DNA of 13,586 bases from Psychrobacter sp. (GTDB lineage Bacteria > Pseudomonadota > Gammaproteobacteria > Pseudomonadales > Moraxellaceae): contig JARIAA010000025.1 of the NCBI GenBank assembly GCA_029264635.1, positions 1 to 13,586 on the forward strand. Reading direction: 5' to 3'. The stretch's first letter is position 1. The number at the start of each line of letters is the position of its first letter. Position numbers and translations under genes: made by a program. The notes under the pieces are model-generated. The model worked only from the letters and a program-made list of their open reading frames with translations. It searched no databases and was not told the DNA's origin. Positions 1 through 6,606 of this stretch are shown piece by piece.

Positions 1-417
1 AACATAAGAGACATTTTTACCGTCTTTGACCCAGCTTTCTACCGTTTTCACATTGGCTTTGGCTTGCGAGCCCGTCGTCACGATATTGTCAATACTGATA
101 TCATAACGATAGTTTGAAGTTTGATTCCAGCTATTCTGTAGTAGTTTTAAATAAGCCTCTTTATCAAGGCTAGTCGACTTACCTTTTCTTGATAGGGAAA
201 TCAAAGCATCATCGGAGACCAAAGTGGCAACCTGATTGATACTTTTGCTATTGGCAGCCGATTTCATTGCAGCGGCATAATTTTGCACCAAGCTATCTGT
301 CATAGTTGCGCCCTGCGCGCTGATGGCAACCGTACTAGCCACTGCGGCAGCGGTCATTACGCGTGCACTTTTTATCAGTAGAGCCATGAGCCCTTTATGC
401 CATAAATGTTTCATCAT
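1..417 (-). CDS. Secreted NTF2/SnoaL-like small protein, C-terminus missing
   Basis: Read on the minus strand from the ATG at 417-415, an open frame of 139 codons continues to the window edge, so the C-terminal part is missing. The first ~36 residues look like a Sec signal peptide: basic start (MMKHLWHKG), hydrophobic and alanine-rich core, and a likely cleavage near the SAQGA stretch. The mature part (SLVQNYAAAMKSAANSKSIN, later YLKLLQNSWNQ and YRYDISIDNI) resembles periplasmic NTF2/SnoaL-like proteins, with a helix followed by beta strands. That family call is inference from overall look, with no catalytic motif visible. An AAGG Shine-Dalgarno (421-424 on the complement) sits 3 bases before the first ATG and 6 before the second, so the second (414-412) is an equally possible start. 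No function can be assigned. Confidence 0.75.
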   Translation of the reverse strand, partial: MMKHLWHKGLMALLIKSARVMTAAAVASTVAISAQGATMTDSLVQNYAAAMKSAANSKSINQVATLVSDDALISLSRKGKSTSLDKEAYLKLLQNSWNQTSNYRYDISIDNIVTTGSQAKANVKTVESWVKDGKNVSYV

Positions 418-796
418 AATCCTTAGCGATAGTGTTTTTATTACTCAGTTTTTTATTATTTAATCATGTTCAATAAACGTTTTTTAATCATACAGGTTTA
501 CTGGTATGGTGCTTAGATTCTTAACCTTCAAGGAATAATTACAAAGTGACAAATGTACGATTGAGCTATTTAAGTAGATATTATGGGCTGAAGTAGATAT
601 TATCGGTTGGATTTGCATGCTCTTTTAAATGCAATTTCAGCGTAGCACTAAATTCTCACACCTATGTAACACCCTGTGTAATTATTGCGTGTACACCTAG
701 CTATTGCCCTACTGATGAGAGAGATGCTCTCCTTATTTGAAAACACCTTGATAAGAAAGCACGTTAATAAAATACAATCGTCAAGGTCATGGTTGT
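418..796. other. Intergenic region with 19-bp tandem repeat and short dyads
   Basis: This 379-base AT-rich gap lies between the start of the secreted-protein gene and the stop of the CNNM gene, both on the minus strand. I see no gene in it. It holds a two-copy 19-bp tandem repeat at 572-609, a TTGCAT/ATGCAA inverted pair at 613-618 and 629-634, GTGTA/TACAC at 676-680 and 692-696, a GAGAG/CTCTC hairpin at 717-731, and a long-range ACCTTGA/TCAAGGT pair at 745-751 and 781-787. None of the hairpins is followed by a convincing T-run, so no terminator for the CNNM gene is called. The promoter of the secreted-protein gene should lie here, but I could not identify -35/-10 boxes confidently. Confidence 0.6.
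572..609. repeat. Two-copy 19-bp direct tandem repeat
   Basis: AAGTAGATATTATGGGCTG (572-590) is immediately followed by AAGTAGATATTATCGGTTG (591-609), matching at 17 of 19 positions. It lies in non-coding DNA about 155 bases upstream of the truncated secreted-protein gene. It could be a local duplication or a pair of binding sites; nothing in the sequence decides between them. Confidence 0.8.
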
Positions 797-1993
797 CTAA
801 CCCAGCTTAATACCATCGTCTATACTTTGCTCATCATCGTTTAGTTTCATGCCTAGACGCTCTACCCGTCTGTCCATCATCTGCCGTGCAAGTGCCTGCA
901 TGTCCTCTACGCGGTCAATTTCATCAACAATTTCAAGACCAAGCAGCGTCTCAAACACATCTTCCAAGGTTACTAAACCTTTTACCTCGCCATATTCACC
1001 GACAGTAATTGCAATGTGAATACGGTTCTTTAGCATAAGCTCTAATAAATCAAACAACTTCATCTTTGAAAATACAAAAGTGATATCGCGCTGAAACTGG
1101 GTCATAGGCTTATGCATAGCATGATTGACTTTAGCCAACAACATATCGGTTTTTAGGACAAAACCGGTAATATTATCCAAATCACCATCATAAATAGGGA
1201 GTCTAGAAAAAGTCAGTTTTGGACGATCAGCCAGTACTTCAGCAATTGTTTTATTTTGTTCAAACGCTAGCATAACTGAACGCGGGGTCATAATGTCTTC
1301 AACTTTTATTGCCCCAAAGGCAAGCAAGTTACGAATGATTCTCGACTCTAAAGGATCGATCTGACCTGACTCTTCGCCAATACTAGCAAGCGCTGCAAAC
1401 TCGCGGCGACTAAATGTCTGCGGCTCTTTGCCGCGTACCAGTAGCTTCGTTAACCGTTCTGATATCCAAATAAGCGGATACAAAAGCAAGATGATACCGC
1501 GCACGAAATAAGCCACCATACCACTTAACTGCCGCCAATATACTGTTCCTAGAGTTTTTGGAATAATCTCCGACAAAAATAGGATTGCCAGCGTCATCAG
1601 CGCAGAAAATAAGCCAAACCAGGCACTACCAAACACTATCGTCGCCTGCGCGCCTGCGCCAATCGAACCTAAAGTATGCGCGACGGTATTCAAAGTCAAA
1701 ATAGCAGCAAGCGACTGATCAATATTGTTGATTTTTAACCGTCTAAGCATATTTGCTTTTTTAGGATTACTTTCTTCAACATCAGCGATATAAGATGGTG
1801 TCATGCTAAGTAATGCTGATTCGGCAAGAGAGCAGATAAAGGAGATACCGATGGCGACAACTACGAAAAGTATCAGCAGTAACACGCTAATAGCCGTTGG
1901 TTCAGCCACAGCGTCAGCTGCAAATGCAGGATATGGTAATAGAGTTGACAGTAGGACTATCAATGCTAAAAATATAGAGGCTGATGGACGCAT
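797..1993 (-). CDS. CNNM/DUF21 and CBS-pair membrane protein (CorC/HlyC-associated type)
   Basis: A 398-residue inner-membrane protein likely involved in divalent cation (Mg2+/Co2+) export or homeostasis, by family. Residues 1-25 form a signal-peptide-like segment ending PAFA, which fits the outside N-terminus of CNNM proteins. The DUF21/CNNM transmembrane domain spans about 33-190 and carries the family signatures SLAESALLS (55-63) and SEIIPKTLG (141-149). The linker with EDIMTPRSVM (232-241) leads to CBS1 (about 262-290, FSRLPIYDGDLDNITGFVLK) and CBS2 (about 315-360, VGEYGEVKGLVTLEDVFETL). The C-terminal CorC_HlyC accessory domain common in longer relatives is absent: the protein ends about 40 residues after CBS2. 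The frame is open upstream to a TTG at 2128, adding 45 Arg/Pro/Ser-rich residues, but the ATG at 1993 places the signal peptide first and is preferred. Neither start has a good Shine-Dalgarno. It is transcribed divergently from yajC. Confidence 0.88.
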   Translation of the reverse strand: MRPSASIFLALIVLLSTLLPYPAFAADAVAEPTAISVLLLILFVVVAIGISFICSLAESALLSMTPSYIADVEESNPKKANMLRRLKINNIDQSLAAILTLNTVAHTLGSIGAGAQATIVFGSAWFGLFSALMTLAILFLSEIIPKTLGTVYWRQLSGMVAYFVRGIILLLYPLIWISERLTKLLVRGKEPQTFSRREFAALASIGEESGQIDPLESRIIRNLLAFGAIKVEDIMTPRSVMLAFEQNKTIAEVLADRPKLTFSRLPIYDGDLDNITGFVLKTDMLLAKVNHAMHKPMTQFQRDITFVFSKMKLFDLLELMLKNRIHIAITVGEYGEVKGLVTLEDVFETLLGLEIVDEIDRVEDMQALARQMMDRRVERLGMKLNDDEQSIDDGIKLG

Positions 1994-2111
1994 GGATACG
2001 ATGCCAAGACTTGAATGGTCACGCGCCGTCGGGGGAGGTTTAGCAGACGCTTCTTTACGATAAGCGCGTGGACGGCATGAACGAGGTATAAACAAAAAAG
2101 TGGATAACAAG

Positions 2112-2124
2112 TTAGGTAACCTAA
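2112..2124. promoter_or_regulatory. 13-bp perfect dyad upstream of CNNM gene
   Basis: TTAGGT and ACCTAA flank a single A, a perfect 6+1+6 dyad about 120 bases before the preferred CNNM start and just outside the alternative TTG start. The shape is that of an operator for a dimeric regulator. No known regulator site is recognised, and it may be chance in AT-rich DNA. Confidence 0.3.
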
Positions 2125-2539
2125 ACAAAAAGAAAATGAAAAAGCATAAAATATAATGAGGCTCATTACTAGTAAATACAATGACCGATCGCTATCATCG
2201 CTTATTTTTTACAAAAAGCTATACTATATAATAGGCACTAAAAACGCGTCATAATGACCAGCAAAGAGGGATAAAGCCCAGCATTTGATATTAGCACTGA
2301 TGGGCATATTTAACAATAAAATGTCAGATTACCTACTTTTTCAAAAATCCATTGACGATCAGTAAAAAAATAGATAGTTGATATGACCATTATCAAAATG
2401 ATTATGGCGAATAGTATTAAACCGTTATAATTCAAATACAGTCAGCTCGAAATAAAACAGGGCCCGCCTGAGTAGCCTCTTATTGGTATATACTTCATCT
2501 ATGAAAATATACTCATCCTATGATTAACAGTTACCAAGC

Positions 2540-2568
2540 TTGGGATTTTTTGTTACTATGCGTTTAAT
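2540..2568 (+). promoter_or_regulatory. Candidate sigma70 promoter of yajC-secD-secF
   Basis: TTGGGA (2540-2545, 4/6 to TTGACA) is separated by 17 bases from TTTAAT (2563-2568, 5/6 to TATAAT). Transcription would begin near 2575, about 25 bases before the yajC ATG. A perfect plus-strand TATAAT at 2426-2431 is an alternative -10, but its -35 is poor. Confidence 0.4.
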
Positions 2569-2600
2569 TTATTCATACCTATGACTTATTGAGAGAAATT

Positions 2601-2930
2601 ATGAGCTTATTTATTCAAGCTGCTCACGCTGCACCTGAAACTGCAGGCGGTGCATCATTGTTCGGACAAATCCTATTGCCAGTGGCGTTTTTTGCTATCT
2701 TCTATTTTTTGGTGATTCGCCCACAGTCTAAACGCACCAAAGAACATCGTGCCATGGTAAATGCACTAACTGTTGGCAGTGAAGTGATTTTTGCAGGCGG
2801 ACTGATGGGACGTATCAAAAAACTTGAGGGCGACTATGCTATCGTCAGCTTAAATAACAATACGGATATTAAAGTACAGCGTGCCTCTGTGATCTCAGTA
2901 TTACCGACGGGTACTATTGAGAGTGTATAA
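2601..2930 (+). CDS. yajC: Sec translocase accessory subunit YajC
   Basis: A 109-residue protein, matching the usual length of the family (about 110). YajC binds the SecDF complex, which associates with SecYEG in the inner membrane; its own role is auxiliary and not essential. A short N-terminus precedes one transmembrane helix at about 21-43 (FGQILLPVAFFAIFYFLVIR). The family signature RPQSKRTKEH follows directly, and then a small cytoplasmic domain with GSEVIFAGGLMGRIKKL and a C-terminal SVISVLPTGTIESV. The ATG at 2601 is chosen because GAGAGA (2591-2596) is well placed before it; a TTG at 2589 in frame would only add four residues. It is the first gene of the yajC-secD-secF set, and a perfect inverted repeat begins at its stop codon. 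Confidence 0.97.
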   Translation: MSLFIQAAHAAPETAGGASLFGQILLPVAFFAIFYFLVIRPQSKRTKEHRAMVNALTVGSEVIFAGGLMGRIKKLEGDYAIVSLNNNTDIKVQRASVISVLPTGTIESV

Positions 2931-2960
2931 CTGTTAAAGGTATCTTACACTTAACAGTTA
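2928..2960. promoter_or_regulatory. Perfect 10-bp inverted repeat at the yajC stop codon
   Basis: TAACTGTTAA (2928-2937) and TTAACAGTTA (2951-2960) are perfect complements separated by 13 bases, and the first arm contains the yajC TAA stop. There is no T-run after it, so it is not a standard terminator. It could act as an mRNA-stabilising or processing hairpin after yajC. Confidence 0.55.
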
Positions 2961-2990
2961 CTTCTATGAGATTCATGGTCCTATATAGAC

Positions 2991-3020
2991 AGATGACCGT
3001 TAATATTTTACGGTCATTTT
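2991..3020 (+). terminator. Hairpin with short T-run between yajC and secD (possible attenuator)
   Basis: ATGACCGT (2993-3000) pairs perfectly with ACGGTCAT (3010-3017) around a 9-base loop. The flanking AG and TT extend it to 10 bp with one G-U pair. It is followed only by a TTTT stretch before C. This is a weak intrinsic terminator geometry inside an operon, so partial termination or an RNA processing site is more likely than full stop. secD starts 77 bases further on. Confidence 0.45.
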
Positions 3021-3096
3021 CTGCTGTATCGTAAACGTCCCATCTGCTAACTTGTGGCCTGCGTCGCCAGTACTTTATCAACTTAAAGAAGTGATT

Positions 3097-4974
3097 ATGC
3101 AATATCCTGCTTGGAAATACTTACTCATTGCCATCGTGCTGATCATTGCTGGTCTGTATGCTGCTCCGAACCTATATCCTGATGAGCCCGCTGTGCAGAT
3201 CACTAGCGCCGCTGCAGGCACACAGCTGTCTGAAGGCATATTGACCGAGTCAGAGAGCTTATTAAAAGAAGCTGGTATAAACTACCATGATGGAACTTTT
3301 GAGGGCAATAGTGCGCTGGTACGCCTTGACGATCCAGTAGCCCAGCTTAAAGCGCAAGAGGTATTGCGTCAGAATTTGGGGGATGACTATGTGGTGGCGC
3401 TTAACTTAGCGCAAACAACGCCGCAGTGGCTTCGTAATATCGGTGCCAAACCTATGAAGCTGGGACTTGATTTACGTGGCGGTGTGCGTTTCGTGTTAGA
3501 AGTGGACATGAATAAAGCGCTCAATCAGCGCCTAGACAGTGCCAGCCGAGACATACGACGTGAGCTGCGTGCCGAGCGTATTGCTATCAAAGGCATTAAA
3601 GCTGAAAACCAAGGTATTGTGCTACATTTTGCTGATACAGACATGCGTAACCGCGCGCAAAACATTCTGCAAGGCTCAATGGGTACGACCTTTACCCTAC
3701 AATCTTCAATTGATGAGCAAGGTCCTGCGCTGATCTTGGCGTATAATGATGCGACACTAGATGAGATTAATAGCTACGCGGTTAATCAAAACTTAACAAC
3801 CTTGCGTAACCGTATTGCTGAGCTTGGGGTTACCGAAGCTTTAGTCCAATCACAAGGCGCTAATCGTATTGTCGTTGAGCTACCGGGCGTACAAGATACC
3901 GCTGAAGCCAAACGTGTCCTTGGTCGTACGGCAAACCTTGAATTTCGTCTGGTGGCCAAAGACAGCGAAAACTTCATGGGCGGCATCCCTCCTGCTGGCA
4001 CTGAAGCCTTCCCCTTTGAAACGCTAGATGGACCATTAGTCCTGTTAGAGCGTCAAGCGATTGTCACTGGTGATAAAGTCACCAACGCCCAGACCAGTCT
4101 AGATGAAAGCGGTCGTCCTGAGGTTAATATTACCTTGGATAGTGCAGGCGGTAAGCTGATGCAAAACGCAACGCGCACCGCTGTTGGTGATCAGATGGCC
4201 GTCTTGTTTATTGAAAACAAGCAAAAAGTCGCCTATGAAAAAGACCCTGCAACGGGTGAGACGGTCGAAGTACGTACCCCCTATGCTGAGACTAAAGTGA
4301 TCAACCGTGCTAATATCCAAGCCGTTTTGGGCTCATCATTCCGTATTACAGGCCTTAATAGTAATGCCGAAGCTGCTGAGCTCGCTCTGTTATTACGCTC
4401 AGGTGCGCTTGCTGCACCTATGTATTTCGTCGAAGAGCGTACCATTGGACCCTCATTAGGACAAGAAAATATCAATAAAGGCCTATTTTCCACTCAAGTA
4501 GGTTATTTATTGGTTTTTGCCTTTATGATTATTTTTTACCGCTTATTTGGCGTCATTGCCAACGTAGCATTGGCGATTAACGTCATCATTATTATTGCTA
4601 TTATGTCGATCTTGGGGTCATCGCTTACCTTGCCAGGTATTGCTGGTATCGTCTTAACCATCGGTATGGCAGTTGATGCCAACGTACTTATTTTTGAGAG
4701 AATCCGTGAGGAGTTGGCAAATGGAGTGCGACCAAAATCTGCTATTGTGGCGGGCTTTGATCGTGCGTTTAGTAGTATTTTCGATGCCAACATCACCACA
4801 CTATTGGTCGCATTTATTCTGTTTGCAATCGGGACTGGTCCGATTAGAGGCTTTGCGATTACTTTAGCCATAGGTATCGTCAGCTCATTGTTTACCGCCA
4901 TTTTGGTCACACGCGCGCTGGTACAAATTGCTTATGGTAAGCGTAAATCTATCAAACGTTTGAGCATCGGCTAG
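3097..4974 (+). CDS. secD: Protein translocase subunit SecD
   Basis: SecD, 625 residues (E. coli 615), is an RND-superfamily membrane protein. With SecF it uses the proton gradient to help pull exported proteins through SecYEG on the periplasmic side. TM1 is at about 7-24. The large periplasmic P1 domain spans about 25-460 and includes LGLDLRGGVRFVLEVD (122-137) and EERTIGPSLGQEN (446-458). Five C-terminal helices follow from about 465 to 615. The conserved GMAVDANVLIFERIREEL motif (523-540) carries Asp527, equivalent to the proton-relay aspartate of the family. The start is the ATG at 3097 with AAAGAAG (3085-3091) upstream; a GTG two codons earlier and a TTG at 3052 are also in frame but less likely. 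The stop TAG overlaps the secF ribosome binding site, indicating coupled translation. Confidence 0.97.
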   Translation: MQYPAWKYLLIAIVLIIAGLYAAPNLYPDEPAVQITSAAAGTQLSEGILTESESLLKEAGINYHDGTFEGNSALVRLDDPVAQLKAQEVLRQNLGDDYVVALNLAQTTPQWLRNIGAKPMKLGLDLRGGVRFVLEVDMNKALNQRLDSASRDIRRELRAERIAIKGIKAENQGIVLHFADTDMRNRAQNILQGSMGTTFTLQSSIDEQGPALILAYNDATLDEINSYAVNQNLTTLRNRIAELGVTEALVQSQGANRIVVELPGVQDTAEAKRVLGRTANLEFRLVAKDSENFMGGIPPAGTEAFPFETLDGPLVLLERQAIVTGDKVTNAQTSLDESGRPEVNITLDSAGGKLMQNATRTAVGDQMAVLFIENKQKVAYEKDPATGETVEVRTPYAETKVINRANIQAVLGSSFRITGLNSNAEAAELALLLRSGALAAPMYFVEERTIGPSLGQENINKGLFSTQVGYLLVFAFMIIFYRLFGVIANVALAINVIIIIAIMSILGSSLTLPGIAGIVLTIGMAVDANVLIFERIREELANGVRPKSAIVAGFDRAFSSIFDANITTLLVAFILFAIGTGPIRGFAITLAIGIVSSLFTAILVTRALVQIAYGKRKSIKRLSIG

Positions 4975-4983
4975 GAGAATATT

Positions 4984-6279
4984 ATGGCGATTGAACAGAA
5001 AAATCCCTTGGAAAAACAAAACACGCCGATATCCAATGGCTCAGGTGACGGTCCTAATAACCCCACTGACACAAATAATGGCAATAAACGTCGTCGCCGT
5101 AGCACGCCACGTCGTGATGGCAAAGGTAGTAACGGTATCACAAATGACCAACCTGATAGTTCTACCTTGGCAAAATCTGGTAAAACTAAAGGCCGCCGCG
5201 GTCAAGCTGCTAAAGCTCAGGCATTGAGTACACAAGCCTCCAACGCTACTGTTAATGGTAATCTCGATCAGATAATGGATAATGCAGCCGATGATGCTGC
5301 CGCTAAAGAAGGCGGTATTAAAGCTATTGGCAATCAGCGTATCATTCCCTTTATGAAGTTAGAAAAGCCGATGGCTCTTTTATCTCTACTAATGGTAATT
5401 GGCAGTATTATTGCTATCGCAGTTAACGGACTAAATTTTGGTCTTGATTTCACGGGCGGTGTTTCAGCAGATGTACGTTATGAGCAGCCTGCTGAGCAAA
5501 ACGAAGTCGTTCAAGCGTTAGCTGATAATGGTTTTGATGATGCGATTGTGCAGTATTTAGGTACTCGCCAAGAGCTTTTGGTACGCCTGCCGCCTCAGTC
5601 AGATAATATTGATGGACTTAATACCAGCCTTGCCCAAGCATTAACGCTGCCAAACAATAATGTTGAAATCAGTAATGTTAATATCATCGGCAGCCAAGTG
5701 GGCAACGAGGTTTACTTAAACTCAGTGATGTCACTTGCCTTAGCACTGTTATCTATGCTCGGTTATGTTGCTTTGCGTTTCCAATTTAAGCTCTCGCTCG
5801 GTGCCGTATTGTCGTTGTTTCACGATGCTATCGTGACTATTGGCGTCTTTGCCTTATTTGGTTTTCCATTTGATTTAACGGTTTTGGCCGCTATTTTGGC
5901 GCTGATTGGTTACTCTTTAAACGATACTATCGTTGTTTATGACCGTATTCGAGAAAACTTCCGCCGTGTCCGCGGTATCAGTCCTCGTGAGATAATCGAT
6001 TTGTCGTTAACTGAAACCTTACGACGTACTATTATGACCATCTCAACCGTACTACTGGTCGTACTGGCTATGCTGTTCTTAGGCGGTGATGGTTTGTATT
6101 GGTTCTCAGTAGCTCTATTCATTGGTCTGCTTGCTGGTACTTATTCATCAACGTACATTGCAAGCTCTATCCCACTTAGAATGGGACTATCGCGCGATGA
6201 TTTTGTCGTCAAAGTGAAGCCTGAGTTTGAAGAAGAGATTGTTACCTTTAACGATCCAAAGATGTTTGAACAGGATTAG
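4984..6279 (+). CDS. secF: Protein translocase subunit SecF with long basic N-terminal extension
   Basis: SecF, the partner of SecD in the SecDF-YajC complex. At 431 residues it is about 100 longer than E. coli SecF (323). The conserved part begins near residue 112. TM1 is about 129-149, followed by the hallmark GLNFGLDFTGGV (149-160), a periplasmic domain to about 240, then five helices. The motif SLNDTIVVYDRIREN (311-325) carries the conserved Asp residues. Residues 1-110 are hydrophilic and low in complexity, rich in Asn, Gly, Ser, Lys and Arg, with a basic cluster RRRRSTPRR at 36-44; topology places this part in the cytoplasm. Translation starts at ATG 4984 with a strong AGGAG (4973-4977) that overlaps the secD stop, so the extension is very likely translated. 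An internal start near residue 124 would lack any such site. Confidence 0.97.
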   Translation: MAIEQKNPLEKQNTPISNGSGDGPNNPTDTNNGNKRRRRSTPRRDGKGSNGITNDQPDSSTLAKSGKTKGRRGQAAKAQALSTQASNATVNGNLDQIMDNAADDAAAKEGGIKAIGNQRIIPFMKLEKPMALLSLLMVIGSIIAIAVNGLNFGLDFTGGVSADVRYEQPAEQNEVVQALADNGFDDAIVQYLGTRQELLVRLPPQSDNIDGLNTSLAQALTLPNNNVEISNVNIIGSQVGNEVYLNSVMSLALALLSMLGYVALRFQFKLSLGAVLSLFHDAIVTIGVFALFGFPFDLTVLAAILALIGYSLNDTIVVYDRIRENFRRVRGISPREIIDLSLTETLRRTIMTISTVLLVVLAMLFLGGDGLYWFSVALFIGLLAGTYSSTYIASSIPLRMGLSRDDFVVKVKPEFEEEIVTFNDPKMFEQD

Positions 6280-6322
6280 TATTAAAAGCGTTATTACATA
6301 GTTTTTGATATAACCGTACTAC

Positions 6323-6360
6323 TTTAGATTTGACAAAAGTTTTTAGATTTAACGAAAGCT
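6323..6360. repeat. Imperfect two-copy 19-bp tandem repeat
   Basis: TTTAGATTTGACAAAAGT starting at 6323 is repeated as TTTAGATTTAACGAAAGC starting at 6342; including the following T, 16 of 19 positions match. It lies between the secF stop and its terminator. It is probably a local duplication with no obvious role. Confidence 0.65.
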
Positions 6361-6366
6361 CTGAGT

Positions 6367-6396
6367 AAAAGCACCTAACTGTTAGGTGCTTTTATC
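6367..6396 (+). terminator. Intrinsic terminator of yajC-secD-secF
   Basis: AAAAGCACCTAA (6367-6378) and TTAGGTGCTTTT (6382-6393) form a perfect 12-bp stem with a CTG loop. The T-run is part of the descending arm and is followed by ATCTTTG. It lies 88 bases after the secF stop and marks the end of the operon. The A-rich ascending arm means it could also stop minus-strand transcription. Confidence 0.9.
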
Positions 6397-6501
6397 TTTG
6401 TATCATTATAAACTTTATTAAGTATCACAAGCTCGTCCCGCACCTATGCAATACATTCGTTCATTCAATCTAAAAAAGAGTTAAAGCAACTAAGTGCAGA
6501 T

Positions 6502-6514
6502 GTATGAGTCATAC
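6502..6514. promoter_or_regulatory. 13-bp perfect dyad upstream of MATE gene
   Basis: GTATGA and TCATAC flank a single G. Outside them TGCA occurs on both sides (6495-6498 and 6515-6518), so in RNA a stem of up to 10 bp with a 3-base bulge could form. It sits about 45 bases upstream of a possible -10 box, a position typical for an operator or activator site. Confidence 0.35.
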
Positions 6515-6557
6515 TGCAAACAAGCTTAACGCTGTAATTCTTTTAGAGTGAACTGGC

Positions 6558-6563
6558 TATACT
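6558..6563 (+). promoter_or_regulatory. Possible -10 box of the MATE gene
   Basis: TATACT matches TATAAT at 5 of 6 positions and lies about 44 bases before the ATG. No good -35 is found at 16-18 bases, so promoter activity would need an activator or other contacts. Transcription would begin near 6570. Confidence 0.3.
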
Positions 6564-6579
6564 GGCGGGCCATCTCATC

Positions 6580-6594
6580 TGTGTTTAATACACA
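6580..6594. promoter_or_regulatory. 15-bp perfect dyad directly before the MATE start codon
   Basis: TGTGT and ACACA flank TTAAT, a perfect 5+5+5 dyad ending 12 bases before the ATG at 6607. It would overlap the transcription start and 5' leader expected from the -10 box at 6558. It may be a repressor operator, or an RNA hairpin near the ribosome binding region. No regulator is recognised. Confidence 0.35.
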
Positions 6595-6606
6595 AGCGAT
6601 CCTTTT

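Larger units (their letters stand above)
1994..2600. other. Divergent intergenic region between CNNM gene and yajC
   Basis: About 600 bases without a supportable gene. This must hold the promoters of both divergent units. Visible elements are the 13-bp dyad TTAGGTAACCTAA at 2112-2124, GCCCA/TGGGC arms at 2276-2280 and 2301-2305, TTGATA/TATCAA arms at 2378-2383 and 2391-2396, a plus-strand TATAAT at 2426-2431 without a good -35, and a candidate yajC promoter at 2540-2568. The tgt gene, which precedes yajC in many gammaproteobacteria, is not here. Positions 1994-2128 could be coding only if the CNNM protein starts at the upstream TTG. Confidence 0.6.
6280..6606. other. Intergenic region between secF and the MATE gene
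   Basis: These 327 bases hold no gene I can support. In order they contain an imperfect 19-bp tandem repeat (6323-6360), the secF terminator (6367-6396), a dyad (6502-6514), a possible -10 box TATACT (6558-6563), and a second dyad (6580-6594) just before the MATE start. Confidence 0.6.

Noticed and set aside
572..609. Possible CRISPR-like repeat
   Set aside because: The two copies are adjacent with no spacer, there are only two, and no cas gene is in the window.
717..731. Terminator of the CNNM gene (GAGAG/CTCTC hairpin)
   Set aside because: The 5-bp stem is followed by no T-run on the minus strand, so it lacks the form of an intrinsic terminator.
1803..2063. Plus-strand 86-codon frame opposite the CNNM gene
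   Set aside because: It is antisense to a well-supported coding region and shows no domain or ribosome binding site that would outweigh it.
1966..2181. A hydrophobic 71-codon minus-strand frame starting at a TTG upstream of the CNNM gene
   Set aside because: It overlaps the CNNM signal-peptide region in another frame, has no ribosome binding site, and its hydrophobicity follows from the T-rich sequence.
4536..4910. A 124-codon minus-strand frame opposite secD
   Set aside because: It is antisense to the highly conserved SecD membrane domain, including the Asp527 motif, and is a shadow of it.
6400..6606. An SOS (LexA) box upstream of the DinF-like gene
   Set aside because: No CTGT-N8-ACAG pattern is found near the start; the CTGT in 6379-6382 belongs to the secF terminator.
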